Made by a program: the position numbers and the translations under genes
Notes under the pieces: generated by a model
Database searches by the model: none
What the model saw: the letters and a program-made list of their open reading frames with translations, nothing else
What the model was told of the DNA's origin: nothing
In this document: piece after piece, positions 16,621 to 25,226 of the stretch
Numbering within the stretch: position 1 is the first letter of the stretch
Layout: the number at the start of each line of letters is the position of its first letter
From: Kordia antarctica
GTDB taxonomy: Bacteria; Bacteroidota; Bacteroidia; Flavobacteriales; Flavobacteriaceae
DNA: 64,000 nt
Assembly (NCBI RefSeq): GCF_009901525.1
Contig: NZ_CP019288.1
Span: 3,997,501-4,061,500, forward strand
Direction of reading: 5' to 3'

Positions 16621-18186
16621 TTACATACCTTCTAATCTCATGAGCGTGTGAACAAATTCTTCCACCTCCTTTTTCTTCATAGCTTTTCGAGGTATATCAA
16701 GCGCTTTATTTGTATGGTCTATTTGTAACGTCGAAGTTCGTTGGGTGTCCTGATTATGTGCACACAAATCCAAAAAATGTCTTTTGGCTAGGTCATCATA
16801 CGGAGAACACATTGAGAAATAAACCTTTTTTGCAGTAACCTCAAAGTTCGAGATAACGTTTTTAAGATATTCCCGTTTTTCTTCAATAATTGAAGAATTA
16901 TAGAGTTTTAAAGGCTCGTAGCAAAGTTCGAGAACTTCTTCAATTCTTTTGAATGTCTTCTCAGTTTCAGTATTTATGTTGGAAATACATTCTTCAATAC
17001 CTTGTAACTTGATAAGGAGTTTCTTTTTCCTTTTCTGGTAATCGTTCTTTTCAATAACATTATCCAAGTAGGCATCAAGTAGTTTTTCCTCTTGATTCTG
17101 TAATTGATGTAACTGTAATTTATATCCGCTTAATTTTGATTGTTTGATAGTATTAAAATTCTTTCTTTCAATATCAAGTATATTGCCGATGTCTTCAACT
17201 TCTGATTGATGAAGAGCGATTTCTTTTAATTTATTTTTCACCTGAAACTCAACAGTATCCTCACGAATTCCTTTGTTCGGACATTCTCTGCGTTGACAAC
17301 GATAATATATTCTTCCTTTTTGGCGTTCACCGCAGAGAGTTGCATTACAATTTTTACATTTGAGTAATTTTCTGAACAAATAAAAGTGTTTCAAGCCTTT
17401 TCCTTTTCGGTCTCTCGCTTTTAATATTAGTTGAGCTTGCTCAAATTTTTTCGTACTAATAAGTGACTCATGCTTTCCTGTAAAAGTTTGTCCTTTCACT
17501 TGCATAATTCCTATATAAAAAGGATTCTTTAAAATAGTAATGATACTATTTTTATCAACAAAATTTCCTGCTGTATTACGTAAACCTCTTTTTTTCATTT
17601 CTTCTGCCAGCGTAATAATATTGTATGATTCACTTAAATAAAGTTTAAAAACTTCTTTCACAAGAGGTGCTTTAATAGGGTCAATTGTTTTTATCTTTCC
17701 TTTTCCATTATTCATGTATCCAACGGGCGCACCCCATGGATACATGCCTTGTTTGAGTCGCCCGTACATTCCCTTAACAATTTCTTGTCTCAAATTCCGA
17801 ACATAATCCGAAGCCATCACCGCTTGAATATCGGCAGACAATCGTCCACCTCGTTCGTTAAGATTAAGGTTTTCATGAGCAAAATAGACTTGGATATTGT
17901 TGTCAATCAAATCTCCTATGTCTGCCCAATCGTGCAGATTACGAGCACTTCTATCAATCTTGTGAATGATGACACCACTTGCTTTTTCTAGTTTAAGATT
18001 CTCCATCATTTCGTTAAAGAATGGGCGACCACGTTTCGCCGCAGTCTTTGTCTCTTTATAAAAGTGAATAATTGTTAAATTATTGGCTTTAGCATATTCT
18101 GCTAAGATTCTCCTTTGTTCAGCAAAAGAAACTCCTTTTTCTTGTTTTTTGTCCGATACACGAATGTATCCATAAACGTTATTCAT
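16621..18186 (-). CDS. Large serine recombinase
   Basis: A 521-aa protein. The N-terminal resolvase domain (about 1-140) has the motif YIRVSDKKQ with the likely nucleophile Ser11 and the KIDRSARN block. The recombinase domain follows (about 155-260), then a zinc ribbon with Cys pairs (CKNC near 285, CQRREC near 308), and a coiled coil (about 340-420). Large serine recombinases carry out site-specific integration and excision between short att sites without host factors. The last 45 or so residues are duplicated in the 73-codon ORF at 15,497. The element thus carries both serine and tyrosine recombinases, so it may be composite. Confidence 0.88.
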   Translation of the reverse strand: MNNVYGYIRVSDKKQEKGVSFAEQRRILAEYAKANNLTIIHFYKETKTAAKRGRPFFNEMMENLKLEKASGVIIHKIDRSARNLHDWADIGDLIDNNIQVYFAHENLNLNERGGRLSADIQAVMASDYVRNLRQEIVKGMYGRLKQGMYPWGAPVGYMNNGKGKIKTIDPIKAPLVKEVFKLYLSESYNIITLAEEMKKRGLRNTAGNFVDKNSIITILKNPFYIGIMQVKGQTFTGKHESLISTKKFEQAQLILKARDRKGKGLKHFYLFRKLLKCKNCNATLCGERQKGRIYYRCQRRECPNKGIREDTVEFQVKNKLKEIALHQSEVEDIGNILDIERKNFNTIKQSKLSGYKLQLHQLQNQEEKLLDAYLDNVIEKNDYQKRKKKLLIKLQGIEECISNINTETEKTFKRIEEVLELCYEPLKLYNSSIIEEKREYLKNVISNFEVTAKKVYFSMCSPYDDLAKRHFLDLCAHNQDTQRTSTLQIDHTNKALDIPRKAMKKKEVEEFVHTLMRLEGM

Positions 18187-18225
18187 ATAATTTCTGAAAG
18201 TAGTTGGGTTGGTAATAGTTCCATG

Positions 18226-18408
18226 CTAGTCGCTTTTGGGTAGGGTAGTCAAGTTCTTTTCTTTTTGTTCATGTTCAATGCGTGTATGAACTCGTTTTGC
18301 CAAGTCAATCAGTGCCAAGAATCGCTGTTCAGCTTCTTTGATATGTTCTTCTGATTTGTTGGCTAATAAGGTTCTAATAAATGGGATAGGTGTCTGTTGT
18401 GTAGTCAT
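18226..18408 (-). CDS. Small helical protein upstream of the serine recombinase
   Basis: A 60-aa protein starting MTTQQTPIPF. An upstream ATG at 18,456 would add 16 hydrophobic and basic residues not shared with the paralogue. It is related to the 89-aa protein at 16,298 through PIPF, LL and LIDLAKRV. It precedes the recombinase gene on the same strand by 40 nt, so the two are probably co-transcribed. No family is recognised. Confidence 0.5.
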   Translation of the reverse strand: MTTQQTPIPFIRTLLANKSEEHIKEAEQRFLALIDLAKRVHTRIEHEQKEKNLTTLPKSD

Positions 18409-18501
18409 AACAGTACCTATGCTACAAAGTCTTTTAAAAATAAAAAGACCTAACAAACGTCACATCTTCATAATTAAGTGATAGCGATACATACTGTCGC
18501 C

Positions 18502-19692
18502 ATGAAGCATCGAATGTACAATCGAGATGTTAGCTATCTAGCATTTACTAATTTTAGAAACAACCATAAACTCTTTGGCATCAAACAAAGAGATCGACTC
18601 CTTCATACTTACATTCTAGGAAAGACAGGAACAGGGAAGACCAATCTATTAACGACACTCATTCTTCAAGATATTAAACACGACAGAGGTGTATGTGTTT
18701 TTGATGTACATGGCGACCTCTCACACACCATTATCAGTCACATTCCCAAGTACAGAATCCGTGATTTCATTCATCTTGATATTTCAAATCCACATCTTGA
18801 ATACCGATACAATCCGCTTAAACGTGTTTCAGAAGAAAAACGTTCCTTGGTTGCATCATCCTTGTTAGAAACCTTTCAGAAGCTTTGGCGTGGTGCTTGG
18901 GGCGTGAAATTGGAGCATATCCTACGCTATGTCATTCTCACGCTGTTAGAGCAACCACGGGCAAATTTGGCGGATATTCCACGACTCATTCATGACCAAC
19001 GCTATCAGCAAGCATGTGTAAGAAATACCACGAGTAAGGTCATTACATCGTTTTGGATTGATGAATTTCCAAAATACACCAAAAATGATTTAGTTCCGAT
19101 TCTCAACAAGGTTGGAGCCTTCCTTGTTCATCCCGCTATTCGTCGATTCTTGATTGAAAATAAGAAAGAACTGTCACTGCGCCGGTGCATGGATGAAGGG
19201 AAGATTGTCATTGTCGATATCAGCAAAGGGAAGTTGGGTGTTGATGTATCAAATCTTGTCGGTTCATTTCTGTTAAACGCCATTATGAGTGCAGGTTTTT
19301 CAAGAATTGATACCCAAGAAGACAAGCGCAGAATGTTCCATGTCTTTTTAGATGAGTTTCACAACTACACGACTCCTTCCATTGTAAATATGCTTTCAGA
19401 AATTAGAAAATGGAATATTTCTTTAACGATGGCGCATCAATACTTGTATCAAATTGATGGAGATATTAGGAATTCGGTATTGGGGAATGTGGGAACCATT
19501 ATCTGCTTTCGCTTGGGACAAGCCGATGCCAAGTACATGGAAAAAGAGTTTTATCCTGTATTTACTTCTTCAGATGTAAGCAATTTAGAGAACCATGACA
19601 TTTATCTCAAGCTTATGATAAGTGGACGACCTAGCCGACCTTTTTCAGCAACAACGGTTGAATTCTCATACATTTTGACGTTACCAACGTAA
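18502..19692 (+). CDS. HerA/VirD4-like DNA-translocating ATPase
   Basis: About 396 aa. From a possible GTG start at 18,478 it would be 404 aa. The P loop is GKTGTGKT (about residues 40-47 from this ATG), Walker B is HVFLDE, and the sequence LKLMISGRPSRPFSATT near the end is typical of DUF87/TraG-like pumps. These ATPases move DNA at the membrane or in processing complexes. The protein lacks an N-terminal membrane region. It is divergent from the recombinase operon and leads a rightward backbone operon with RadC-like, methylase and DUF2958 genes. It may be the second DNA pump of the element. Confidence 0.8.
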   Translation: MKHRMYNRDVSYLAFTNFRNNHKLFGIKQRDRLLHTYILGKTGTGKTNLLTTLILQDIKHDRGVCVFDVHGDLSHTIISHIPKYRIRDFIHLDISNPHLEYRYNPLKRVSEEKRSLVASSLLETFQKLWRGAWGVKLEHILRYVILTLLEQPRANLADIPRLIHDQRYQQACVRNTTSKVITSFWIDEFPKYTKNDLVPILNKVGAFLVHPAIRRFLIENKKELSLRRCMDEGKIVIVDISKGKLGVDVSNLVGSFLLNAIMSAGFSRIDTQEDKRRMFHVFLDEFHNYTTPSIVNMLSEIRKWNISLTMAHQYLYQIDGDIRNSVLGNVGTIICFRLGQADAKYMEKEFYPVFTSSDVSNLENHDIYLKLMISGRPSRPFSATTVEFSYILTLPT

Positions 19693-19757
19693 CATCTTTT
19701 TTTCTGAAAGACTTCCATTCATACTCGTATCAGAACGAACCTTAAATTCAATACGAC

Positions 19758-20225
19758 ATGAAAACAACTTTACCAAGTACGTGGCTCAATCACACCCACG
19801 AAATTGAACTTCATTATGTACGACCACTGTTTGAAGAGATGCAGTACATACGAAGTTCAAAAAGTGTAAATGAGATGATACGACAGTACGCAAACCCAAA
19901 ACAACTTGATGTAAAAGAACACTTTTGGACAATTTTTTTGAATAACGCTAATGGTGTTGTTGGTATTGCTGAAATTGGTACAGGAAGTTGTACCAGTGTA
20001 ATTATCCATACCAAGCACATCTTTCAACTAGCACTCTTAACCAATGCAAGCGCTATCATCGTAGTTCACAATCATCCTTCAGGAAAACTGAGCATTTCAA
20101 GAGCAGATAAAGGAATTACTAAGAAACTATGCAACGCAGGAGACCTCATTGATGTTAGAGTTCTTGACCACCTTATCATCACTTCTGAAAGCTATATCTC
20201 TTTGGCTGATGAAAACTTAATGTAG
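19758..20225 (+). CDS. RadC-like JAB/MPN (JAMM) domain protein
   Basis: A 155-aa protein with the JAMM metal site: Glu72 (GIAEIG), His104 and His106 in HNHPSG, Ser108 and Asp117. It lacks the N-terminal HhH region of full-length RadC, as is usual for the short copies carried on plasmids and integrative elements. Their function is not settled; a metal-dependent hydrolase fold is established for the family. It follows the DNA pump gene in the backbone operon. Confidence 0.85.
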   Translation: MKTTLPSTWLNHTHEIELHYVRPLFEEMQYIRSSKSVNEMIRQYANPKQLDVKEHFWTIFLNNANGVVGIAEIGTGSCTSVIIHTKHIFQLALLTNASAIIVVHNHPSGKLSISRADKGITKKLCNAGDLIDVRVLDHLIITSESYISLADENLM

Positions 20226-20263
20226 CACATCTTTATCAATCCTCATTCCACTTTTTAATTTAC

Positions 20264-21049
20264 ATGAAAACCCCCATAACTTACTACGGAGGCAAAACCA
20301 CTTTGCTCTCTAAAATAATTCCACTCATTCCACAACACCGAATCTATACCGAAAGTTTTTTTGGTGGTGGTGCGGTGTTCTTTGCAAAAGTTCCTTCTGA
20401 ATCAGAAATCATCAACGATACCAATAACATGGTTATCAATTTCTATGACGTATGTAAAACTGATTTTGAGAATCTCAAAGCAAAGATTGAGGCAACGCTG
20501 TTTTCACGAGCAACGTATACGGTAGCATTTACGATGTACAGAATGCCACACTTGTTTAGTAAGTTACAACAAGCGTGGGCATTCTACATTGCTACGAACA
20601 TGGGATTTGCCTGCAAGATTGGAAGTTGGGGATTTGATAAGTATGGGAAGCGATTAAAGGCAATGCAGAACAAGAAAATTCGATTTGATGGAAATATTCC
20701 CAAGCGATTGTTGAATACTCAAATTGAGAATAACGATGCGTGTAAGGTGATTGAAACCTATGATACCGAAGATGCTTTTCACTACGTTGATCCGCCATAT
20801 TTCAATGCCAATATGGGACACTACGATGGATATACCGAAGCAGATTACATCAAATTATTAGAAACGCTATCAACGGTAAAAGGCAAATTTCTTCTCAGTT
20901 CATATCCATCAGATATTCTTGATAGATACGTAACAAAGAATGATTGGTATACCAAGACGGTAGACAAGCCATTGGTAGCGAGTAACGGAGCGAATTTCAC
21001 CAAACGTAAGCGAAAGATAGAGGTGTTAACGGCAAACTATCCTCTATAA
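20264..21049 (+). CDS. D12-class adenine-specific DNA methyltransferase (Dam-like)
   Basis: A 261-aa protein with the N-terminal YYGGK motif (7-11), the SAM-binding FFGGGAVFF block (32-40) and the catalytic DPPY motif (176-179, in YVDPPYF). Enzymes of this class methylate the N6 of adenine, often in GATC. No restriction partner is adjacent, so it is probably an orphan that marks or protects the element. It lies 38 nt after the RadC-like gene in the same direction. Confidence 0.9.
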   Translation: MKTPITYYGGKTTLLSKIIPLIPQHRIYTESFFGGGAVFFAKVPSESEIINDTNNMVINFYDVCKTDFENLKAKIEATLFSRATYTVAFTMYRMPHLFSKLQQAWAFYIATNMGFACKIGSWGFDKYGKRLKAMQNKKIRFDGNIPKRLLNTQIENNDACKVIETYDTEDAFHYVDPPYFNANMGHYDGYTEADYIKLLETLSTVKGKFLLSSYPSDILDRYVTKNDWYTKTVDKPLVASNGANFTKRKRKIEVLTANYPL

Positions 21050-21083
21050 AACAACAAACACAAACTTTTAAAATTTGATACTT

Positions 21084-21680
21084 ATGAACATCACCACACA
21101 AACAGTCGTGAGGCATTTTCTCATGCGATTGAGTAAAGCTGAGCATTCCCCAAAAGGAATACATCCATTCTTTGAAAACTTTTTCACCAAGCAAGAACTC
21201 ATAGAGATGATAACGCTGATATTCAGCGAACACGAAGTAAAAGAAGTTGATTTATCCATACTCACTCATCGAGAATTGTTAGACATCATTGATGACGATA
21301 TGAGTATTTTGAGTTGCTGTCTGTATCAGTGGAAACAAGAAGAATTATCTCATGAATCATCTAAAGAAAAGGAGGTAGACGACACTCTTGACCAATTACA
21401 GCATCACACTCATTATCTGCGAAATAAATTATCAGAGGATTGGGATAAATATGATGTCAGCAATTTCCGTGCACTCCAATTAAAAGCGGGGAAGATACGT
21501 AAGGTGTATGGCATTTACGATATTGAAATTACTCAATACCGAGCAGATTATGTGGATACGCCGCCCAAGCGTTTCTATGAAACAAAGCAACAGGCTACCG
21601 AAGTGATGAACGCCATGATTTCAGGTGGTAGTTGTGTACAAGGAGCCTTACATGTTTTGTCTATCTACAAAGGGATTTAA
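21084..21680 (+). CDS. Hypothetical backbone protein
   Basis: A 198-aa protein. I chose the ATG at 21,084 (MNITTQTVVRHF) because the leader before it resembles that of the next gene; a TTG at 21,075 is less likely. It is acidic with a helical middle (about 90-120), and its C-terminal part contains RFYETKQQATEVMNAMISGG. No recognised domain. It sits in the backbone operon between the methylase and DUF2958. Confidence 0.55.
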   Translation: MNITTQTVVRHFLMRLSKAEHSPKGIHPFFENFFTKQELIEMITLIFSEHEVKEVDLSILTHRELLDIIDDDMSILSCCLYQWKQEELSHESSKEKEVDDTLDQLQHHTHYLRNKLSEDWDKYDVSNFRALQLKAGKIRKVYGIYDIEITQYRADYVDTPPKRFYETKQQATEVMNAMISGGSCVQGALHVLSIYKGI

Positions 21681-21708
21681 GCACTAACTCATTTAAAACT
21701 TAATAACT

Positions 21709-22008
21709 ATGAAACTCATCAATGATGAATTAACAAAGCGATTCAAAGAAGTTGGTAGACAAAATAAAAACCCGCTGGTTATCGCTAAGTTCTTTGACCC
21801 TGCTGGGTCAGCAACATGGTACGCTACTGAATATGATGGAGAAACAAACATTTGTTTCGGCTATGTTACAGGACTCGCGTTCGATGAATGGGGAAGTTTC
21901 TCCATTACCGAATTAGAAGCGATTAAGCGGCCATTTGGATTAACCATTGAACGTGATATTCACTTCAAAGAAATACCATTTAACACATTAATGAATACTA
22001 ACTTTTAA
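21709..22008 (+). CDS. DUF2958 family protein
   Basis: A 99-aa protein with the family pattern: MKLINDEL at the start, KFFDPAGSATWYATEYD, CFGYVTGL, and LTIERDIHF near the end. Members are common on plasmids and conjugative elements and have no established function. Its N-terminus resembles the 19-codon stub at 902-961. Confidence 0.75.
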   Translation: MKLINDELTKRFKEVGRQNKNPLVIAKFFDPAGSATWYATEYDGETNICFGYVTGLAFDEWGSFSITELEAIKRPFGLTIERDIHFKEIPFNTLMNTNF

Positions 22009-22020
22009 AATTACATACAC

Positions 22021-22530
22021 ATGGAACACACAAACATTGTTGATGTTTTATTACAAAACATCACTGACGACCAAGAACTTCTTAAGGGCATAGAGCAAAA
22101 GATTGATGATGCCAAGGAAGAAAAGAAAGACGTTCAAGAACGCATTAAAGGATATCACAAGGATGCTTCCGCTATGATGAAATATGCAAGTGCAGAACAA
22201 ATTGCAAAGATTGAAGCCTTAGATATTAATGTATCGGAGTCAAAACAAGGACTCAATTCAGTTGCAACGACCACCTTTGATATCATGATGAATACCAAGA
22301 AGAAATTGATGACGAATGGAGAGTTATATCAAGCGTATGTTGATAGCTTGGATGACAAAGAAAAAGCGGTAAAGTATACCGAATTTAATATTAAGTGTCG
22401 TCCATTATTTAACAATCAGCGATTGATTCGAACCAAAGGAAGTGACCCAAAGTCGTCACGTACTGATGTTATTACACTCAATGGAAGTTCAAAGGCAGCG
22501 ATTAAAAAAGAAACAACTAAAAAGAAATAG
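22021..22530 (+). CDS. Hypothetical coiled-coil protein, last gene of the backbone operon
   Basis: A 169-aa protein. Residues about 8-60 form a predicted coiled coil, and the last 10 residues are Lys/Thr-rich (KKETTKKK). It begins 12 nt after DUF2958 and is followed by a strong terminator at 22,540, so it ends the operon. Family not recognised. Confidence 0.55.
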   Translation: MEHTNIVDVLLQNITDDQELLKGIEQKIDDAKEEKKDVQERIKGYHKDASAMMKYASAEQIAKIEALDINVSESKQGLNSVATTTFDIMMNTKKKLMTNGELYQAYVDSLDDKEKAVKYTEFNIKCRPLFNNQRLIRTKGSDPKSSRTDVITLNGSSKAAIKKETTKKK

Positions 22531-22539
22531 TAACTAAAA

Positions 22540-22563
22540 AAACACCCACACAAATGGGTGTTT
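22540..22563. terminator. Bidirectional intrinsic terminator
   Basis: AAACACCCA and TGGGTGTTT form a 9-bp stem with A and T runs on either side. It separates the rightward backbone operon from the leftward lipoprotein genes. Confidence 0.85.
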
Positions 22564-22583
22564 ATCTTTTATAAATTCAATTT

Positions 22584-23213
22584 TTACTCTACTACTATTT
22601 GCTCAATGCAAAATAATTCCCAATTATTTCTAGTATTTTTTTTAAAAGTCCATGATCTGATTCCATTTTCTAAGGTACTTACAAATACCACCGCTATGTC
22701 ACCATCATCGGAAAAAATGGGAGTAGAGATTGTCTGTATATGATGTCTTCTTTCGTTTTTCCAAAAAAAAGATTCCATATCCTCTCTTTTGATATTTACA
22801 TTGTTTTCGACTAATTCATTAAGTTTATTTTTATTACTTTGTCTTTTCAACGAAAAATCGGTTATGACATGAGTGCTTGTTATACTGTCTGTATTCCAAG
22901 AACTATTGTCTGATCTAAACTTTTTTATATCAAACTTTGAAAATCTTGAGTCTTGTATGTCATTTTCGGGACATTTATTTATCATCTTCCCATTTTCAAA
23001 TCGTTTAAATCCTGGATTCGTAATAATTTCATTTGATATAGAACTATTTAAAACGACTTTTTTCAAACCTATGCTGTCGTAACGAGCTTCATTAACGAGA
23101 GAGTCAATAATGATATTTGTTAGATTATATTTAATATTAGAAATAGATTTAGTTTTACACGATGTAATAATTATCGTTATCAATAGAAGTAAAAAAAAAT
23201 TGTTGTATTTCAT
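22584..23213 (-). CDS. Lipoprotein of unknown function
   Basis: A 209-aa protein starting MKYNNFFLLLLI with a lipobox (IITSC), so it is probably exported and lipid-anchored. The start lies 4 nt after the stop of the upstream lipoprotein gene; another ATG at 23,225 overlaps that gene. The C-terminal third (about 140-205) contains DGDIAVVFVSTLENG and looks like a small beta-rich domain. It is probably co-transcribed with the larger lipoprotein. Confidence 0.6.
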   Translation of the reverse strand: MKYNNFFLLLLITIIITSCKTKSISNIKYNLTNIIIDSLVNEARYDSIGLKKVVLNSSISNEIITNPGFKRFENGKMINKCPENDIQDSRFSKFDIKKFRSDNSSWNTDSITSTHVITDFSLKRQSNKNKLNELVENNVNIKREDMESFFWKNERRHHIQTISTPIFSDDGDIAVVFVSTLENGIRSWTFKKNTRNNWELFCIEQIVVE

Positions 23214-23217
23214 AATT

Positions 23218-25032
23218 TTAGTCATTACAAGTTAAAGTTGATGCTTTCGTCCCCTTAGCTTCATTTCCAGAAGATATTTCTTGAGCAATTACATTCTCGA
23301 TCACTATCCTTGCAGGATTTAGAGGGAATGGCGGATATAATTCATCAAAAAATCCAGTATCTCTTAATCCAGACCATGCAAGCATTTTACAATACTGTAA
23401 TAGACCATCATTTACTTGGTCATTAGGATTACTATCAAATTCAGTAAATTGGGCATCCGTATAATCAGATTTTGTTGTCGCCCATGTGTACATTCCGTTT
23501 GCTATTAAATCTTTTAAACCAACCATATAAGTATGTTGACTGATGTTGGTATCACCGATTTGTTGTCTTTTTTCAATGAAAGCTTCAACGAGTTCTTTGT
23601 AAGTTGGGTCAGCATTTGCAGGTGTTACCACTAGTCCACCCGAGTAATAAAAATGTAAAAGTACGGCATGAATGGCTTCGTGAATAGTTGCCCCGACAAT
23701 TTTTAAGTCGGTGGAGTTTGATAATGATTCAGTATTAAAAACAGTCTTAAAGCTAAAGTCATTATCACTAGGATTACCATTGGTATATGCTGTCTGTAGA
23801 ATAGTTCCTGTATTTTCTGCACTATACGTTACATTTAATGTCCCCCCATTTACATCAATAGCTGAATCACTTTCAAAGATAGCTCTGAATAAATCTAAGA
23901 TAGGAGTTCTCAGGCTATATGATTCAATAATGATTTTCTTTTGGCAGGGGTAATCATTCAAAGATGAGTGTAGAATAATTTTTTCATCATACTCAACTTC
24001 TGAACCATCCATAAATTCATCAATAGCAACATCATTAAAATTAGCTGATTCAGCGTCACAGGAATTGGTTTCTAGGTAATTGAGCATAGGAATTGTTACA
24101 ATTCTCAAAGCATCCTGCAACCATTGAATTTCAGTATCTAATAATGGTGGTAGTCCAGTACCATTTAAAGAGCTAAAAGAATTAGCGTTCATACAATTAA
24201 CAATCTGTTGCCATGCAGGAATCACGGGAACTAATGGAATCTCTTCATCATCATGCGGGTCAGTATCATCAGGATTATTACCACCTCCCGATGGACTTCC
24301 AAATGGACCGTCGCCTCCTGTTGAGCCACCACCAATTTGTATACATCCTGTTACCACCCATGCTCCAGAGCATACTTCAAAAGCTCTATCACCTCCTTGT
24401 GCACTACAAGATTCGCCTGGTCCATGAGTTCCATCTCCTGATGGCTCCATGCAGTTAAAAGCAACACAATTTCCTGCACTTGCATCCCAACTGACAAGTT
24501 CTTGCATTGTACCTGTACAGGGATAAATGATTTCGGCATAGAGTAAGCTTTCATCAACAATATTCTGTACGGTTGCTGTTTGCATATTGTGACTTAGTTT
24601 TCCATTCACTTCTTCTAATGGGTATGTTGCCAATAGCTGATTGTAGTTTCCATCATCATATATGGTGAGAATATAGTTTTCAGCAGTGAAGATATCATAG
24701 GTACCTCTCATTACCTTAAAAGTATAGCTGGTATATCGGTCACTAGAAATAACTTGAATTTCATCGGTTTGAATGGTGAATCCATAATTATTTGAAACCA
24801 CATCTTCCGTAGATAATTGATTATTCGTATTAAATTGTGTCCGCAAGAATATATCAAGGTCTTTATTGTCCTTAAAGAGTTCTTCTCCTTGTACACGCTT
24901 ACCGCTCAGTTCATGAAGTGGACTTTGTGATTGTATTTCTTCCTCAGATACTGATTGTTCTTTTTGACATCCTGCTAATAGGAGAATACTTGAAGTGACG
25001 ATAACTAATGCAACCTTAAAAAAGTGCTTCAT
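23218..25032 (-). CDS. Large lipoprotein with HExxH zinc-protease motif
   Basis: A 604-aa protein. The start MKHFFKVALVIV is chosen because it gives a clean signal peptide and lipobox (LLAGC). Residues about 215-265 form a Gly/Asp/Pro-rich linker. HEAIHAVLLHF around residues 450-460 matches the HExxH zinc-binding motif. It could be a zincin-type peptidase, but the third metal ligand is not obvious. The position in the mobile element and the exported location suggest cargo that acts at the cell surface. Confidence 0.6.
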   Translation of the reverse strand: MKHFFKVALVIVTSSILLLAGCQKEQSVSEEEIQSQSPLHELSGKRVQGEELFKDNKDLDIFLRTQFNTNNQLSTEDVVSNNYGFTIQTDEIQVISSDRYTSYTFKVMRGTYDIFTAENYILTIYDDGNYNQLLATYPLEEVNGKLSHNMQTATVQNIVDESLLYAEIIYPCTGTMQELVSWDASAGNCVAFNCMEPSGDGTHGPGESCSAQGGDRAFEVCSGAWVVTGCIQIGGGSTGGDGPFGSPSGGGNNPDDTDPHDDEEIPLVPVIPAWQQIVNCMNANSFSSLNGTGLPPLLDTEIQWLQDALRIVTIPMLNYLETNSCDAESANFNDVAIDEFMDGSEVEYDEKIILHSSLNDYPCQKKIIIESYSLRTPILDLFRAIFESDSAIDVNGGTLNVTYSAENTGTILQTAYTNGNPSDNDFSFKTVFNTESLSNSTDLKIVGATIHEAIHAVLLHFYYSGGLVVTPANADPTYKELVEAFIEKRQQIGDTNISQHTYMVGLKDLIANGMYTWATTKSDYTDAQFTEFDSNPNDQVNDGLLQYCKMLAWSGLRDTGFFDELYPPFPLNPARIVIENVIAQEISSGNEAKGTKASTLTCND

Positions 25033-25226
25033 TGATTTTAGTTTTGATGATGAAAAAATAGCAATGTTACTATGTTCTTTTTTCAAATTACAGGTAAATA
25101 TATGCTTTTTCTTACAGATAAGCATCGTGTACAGTTATAACTGTAAGCAGAAACTTTTATTGTATGCGCTTTGATTGATTTGAAATGGTATGACGTTATA
25201 TTTTTTTATTTCGAATTGGCTGTTCA

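Noticed and set aside
20264-21049. Restriction-modification system
   Set aside because: Only the adenine methylase is present; no nuclease gene is adjacent.
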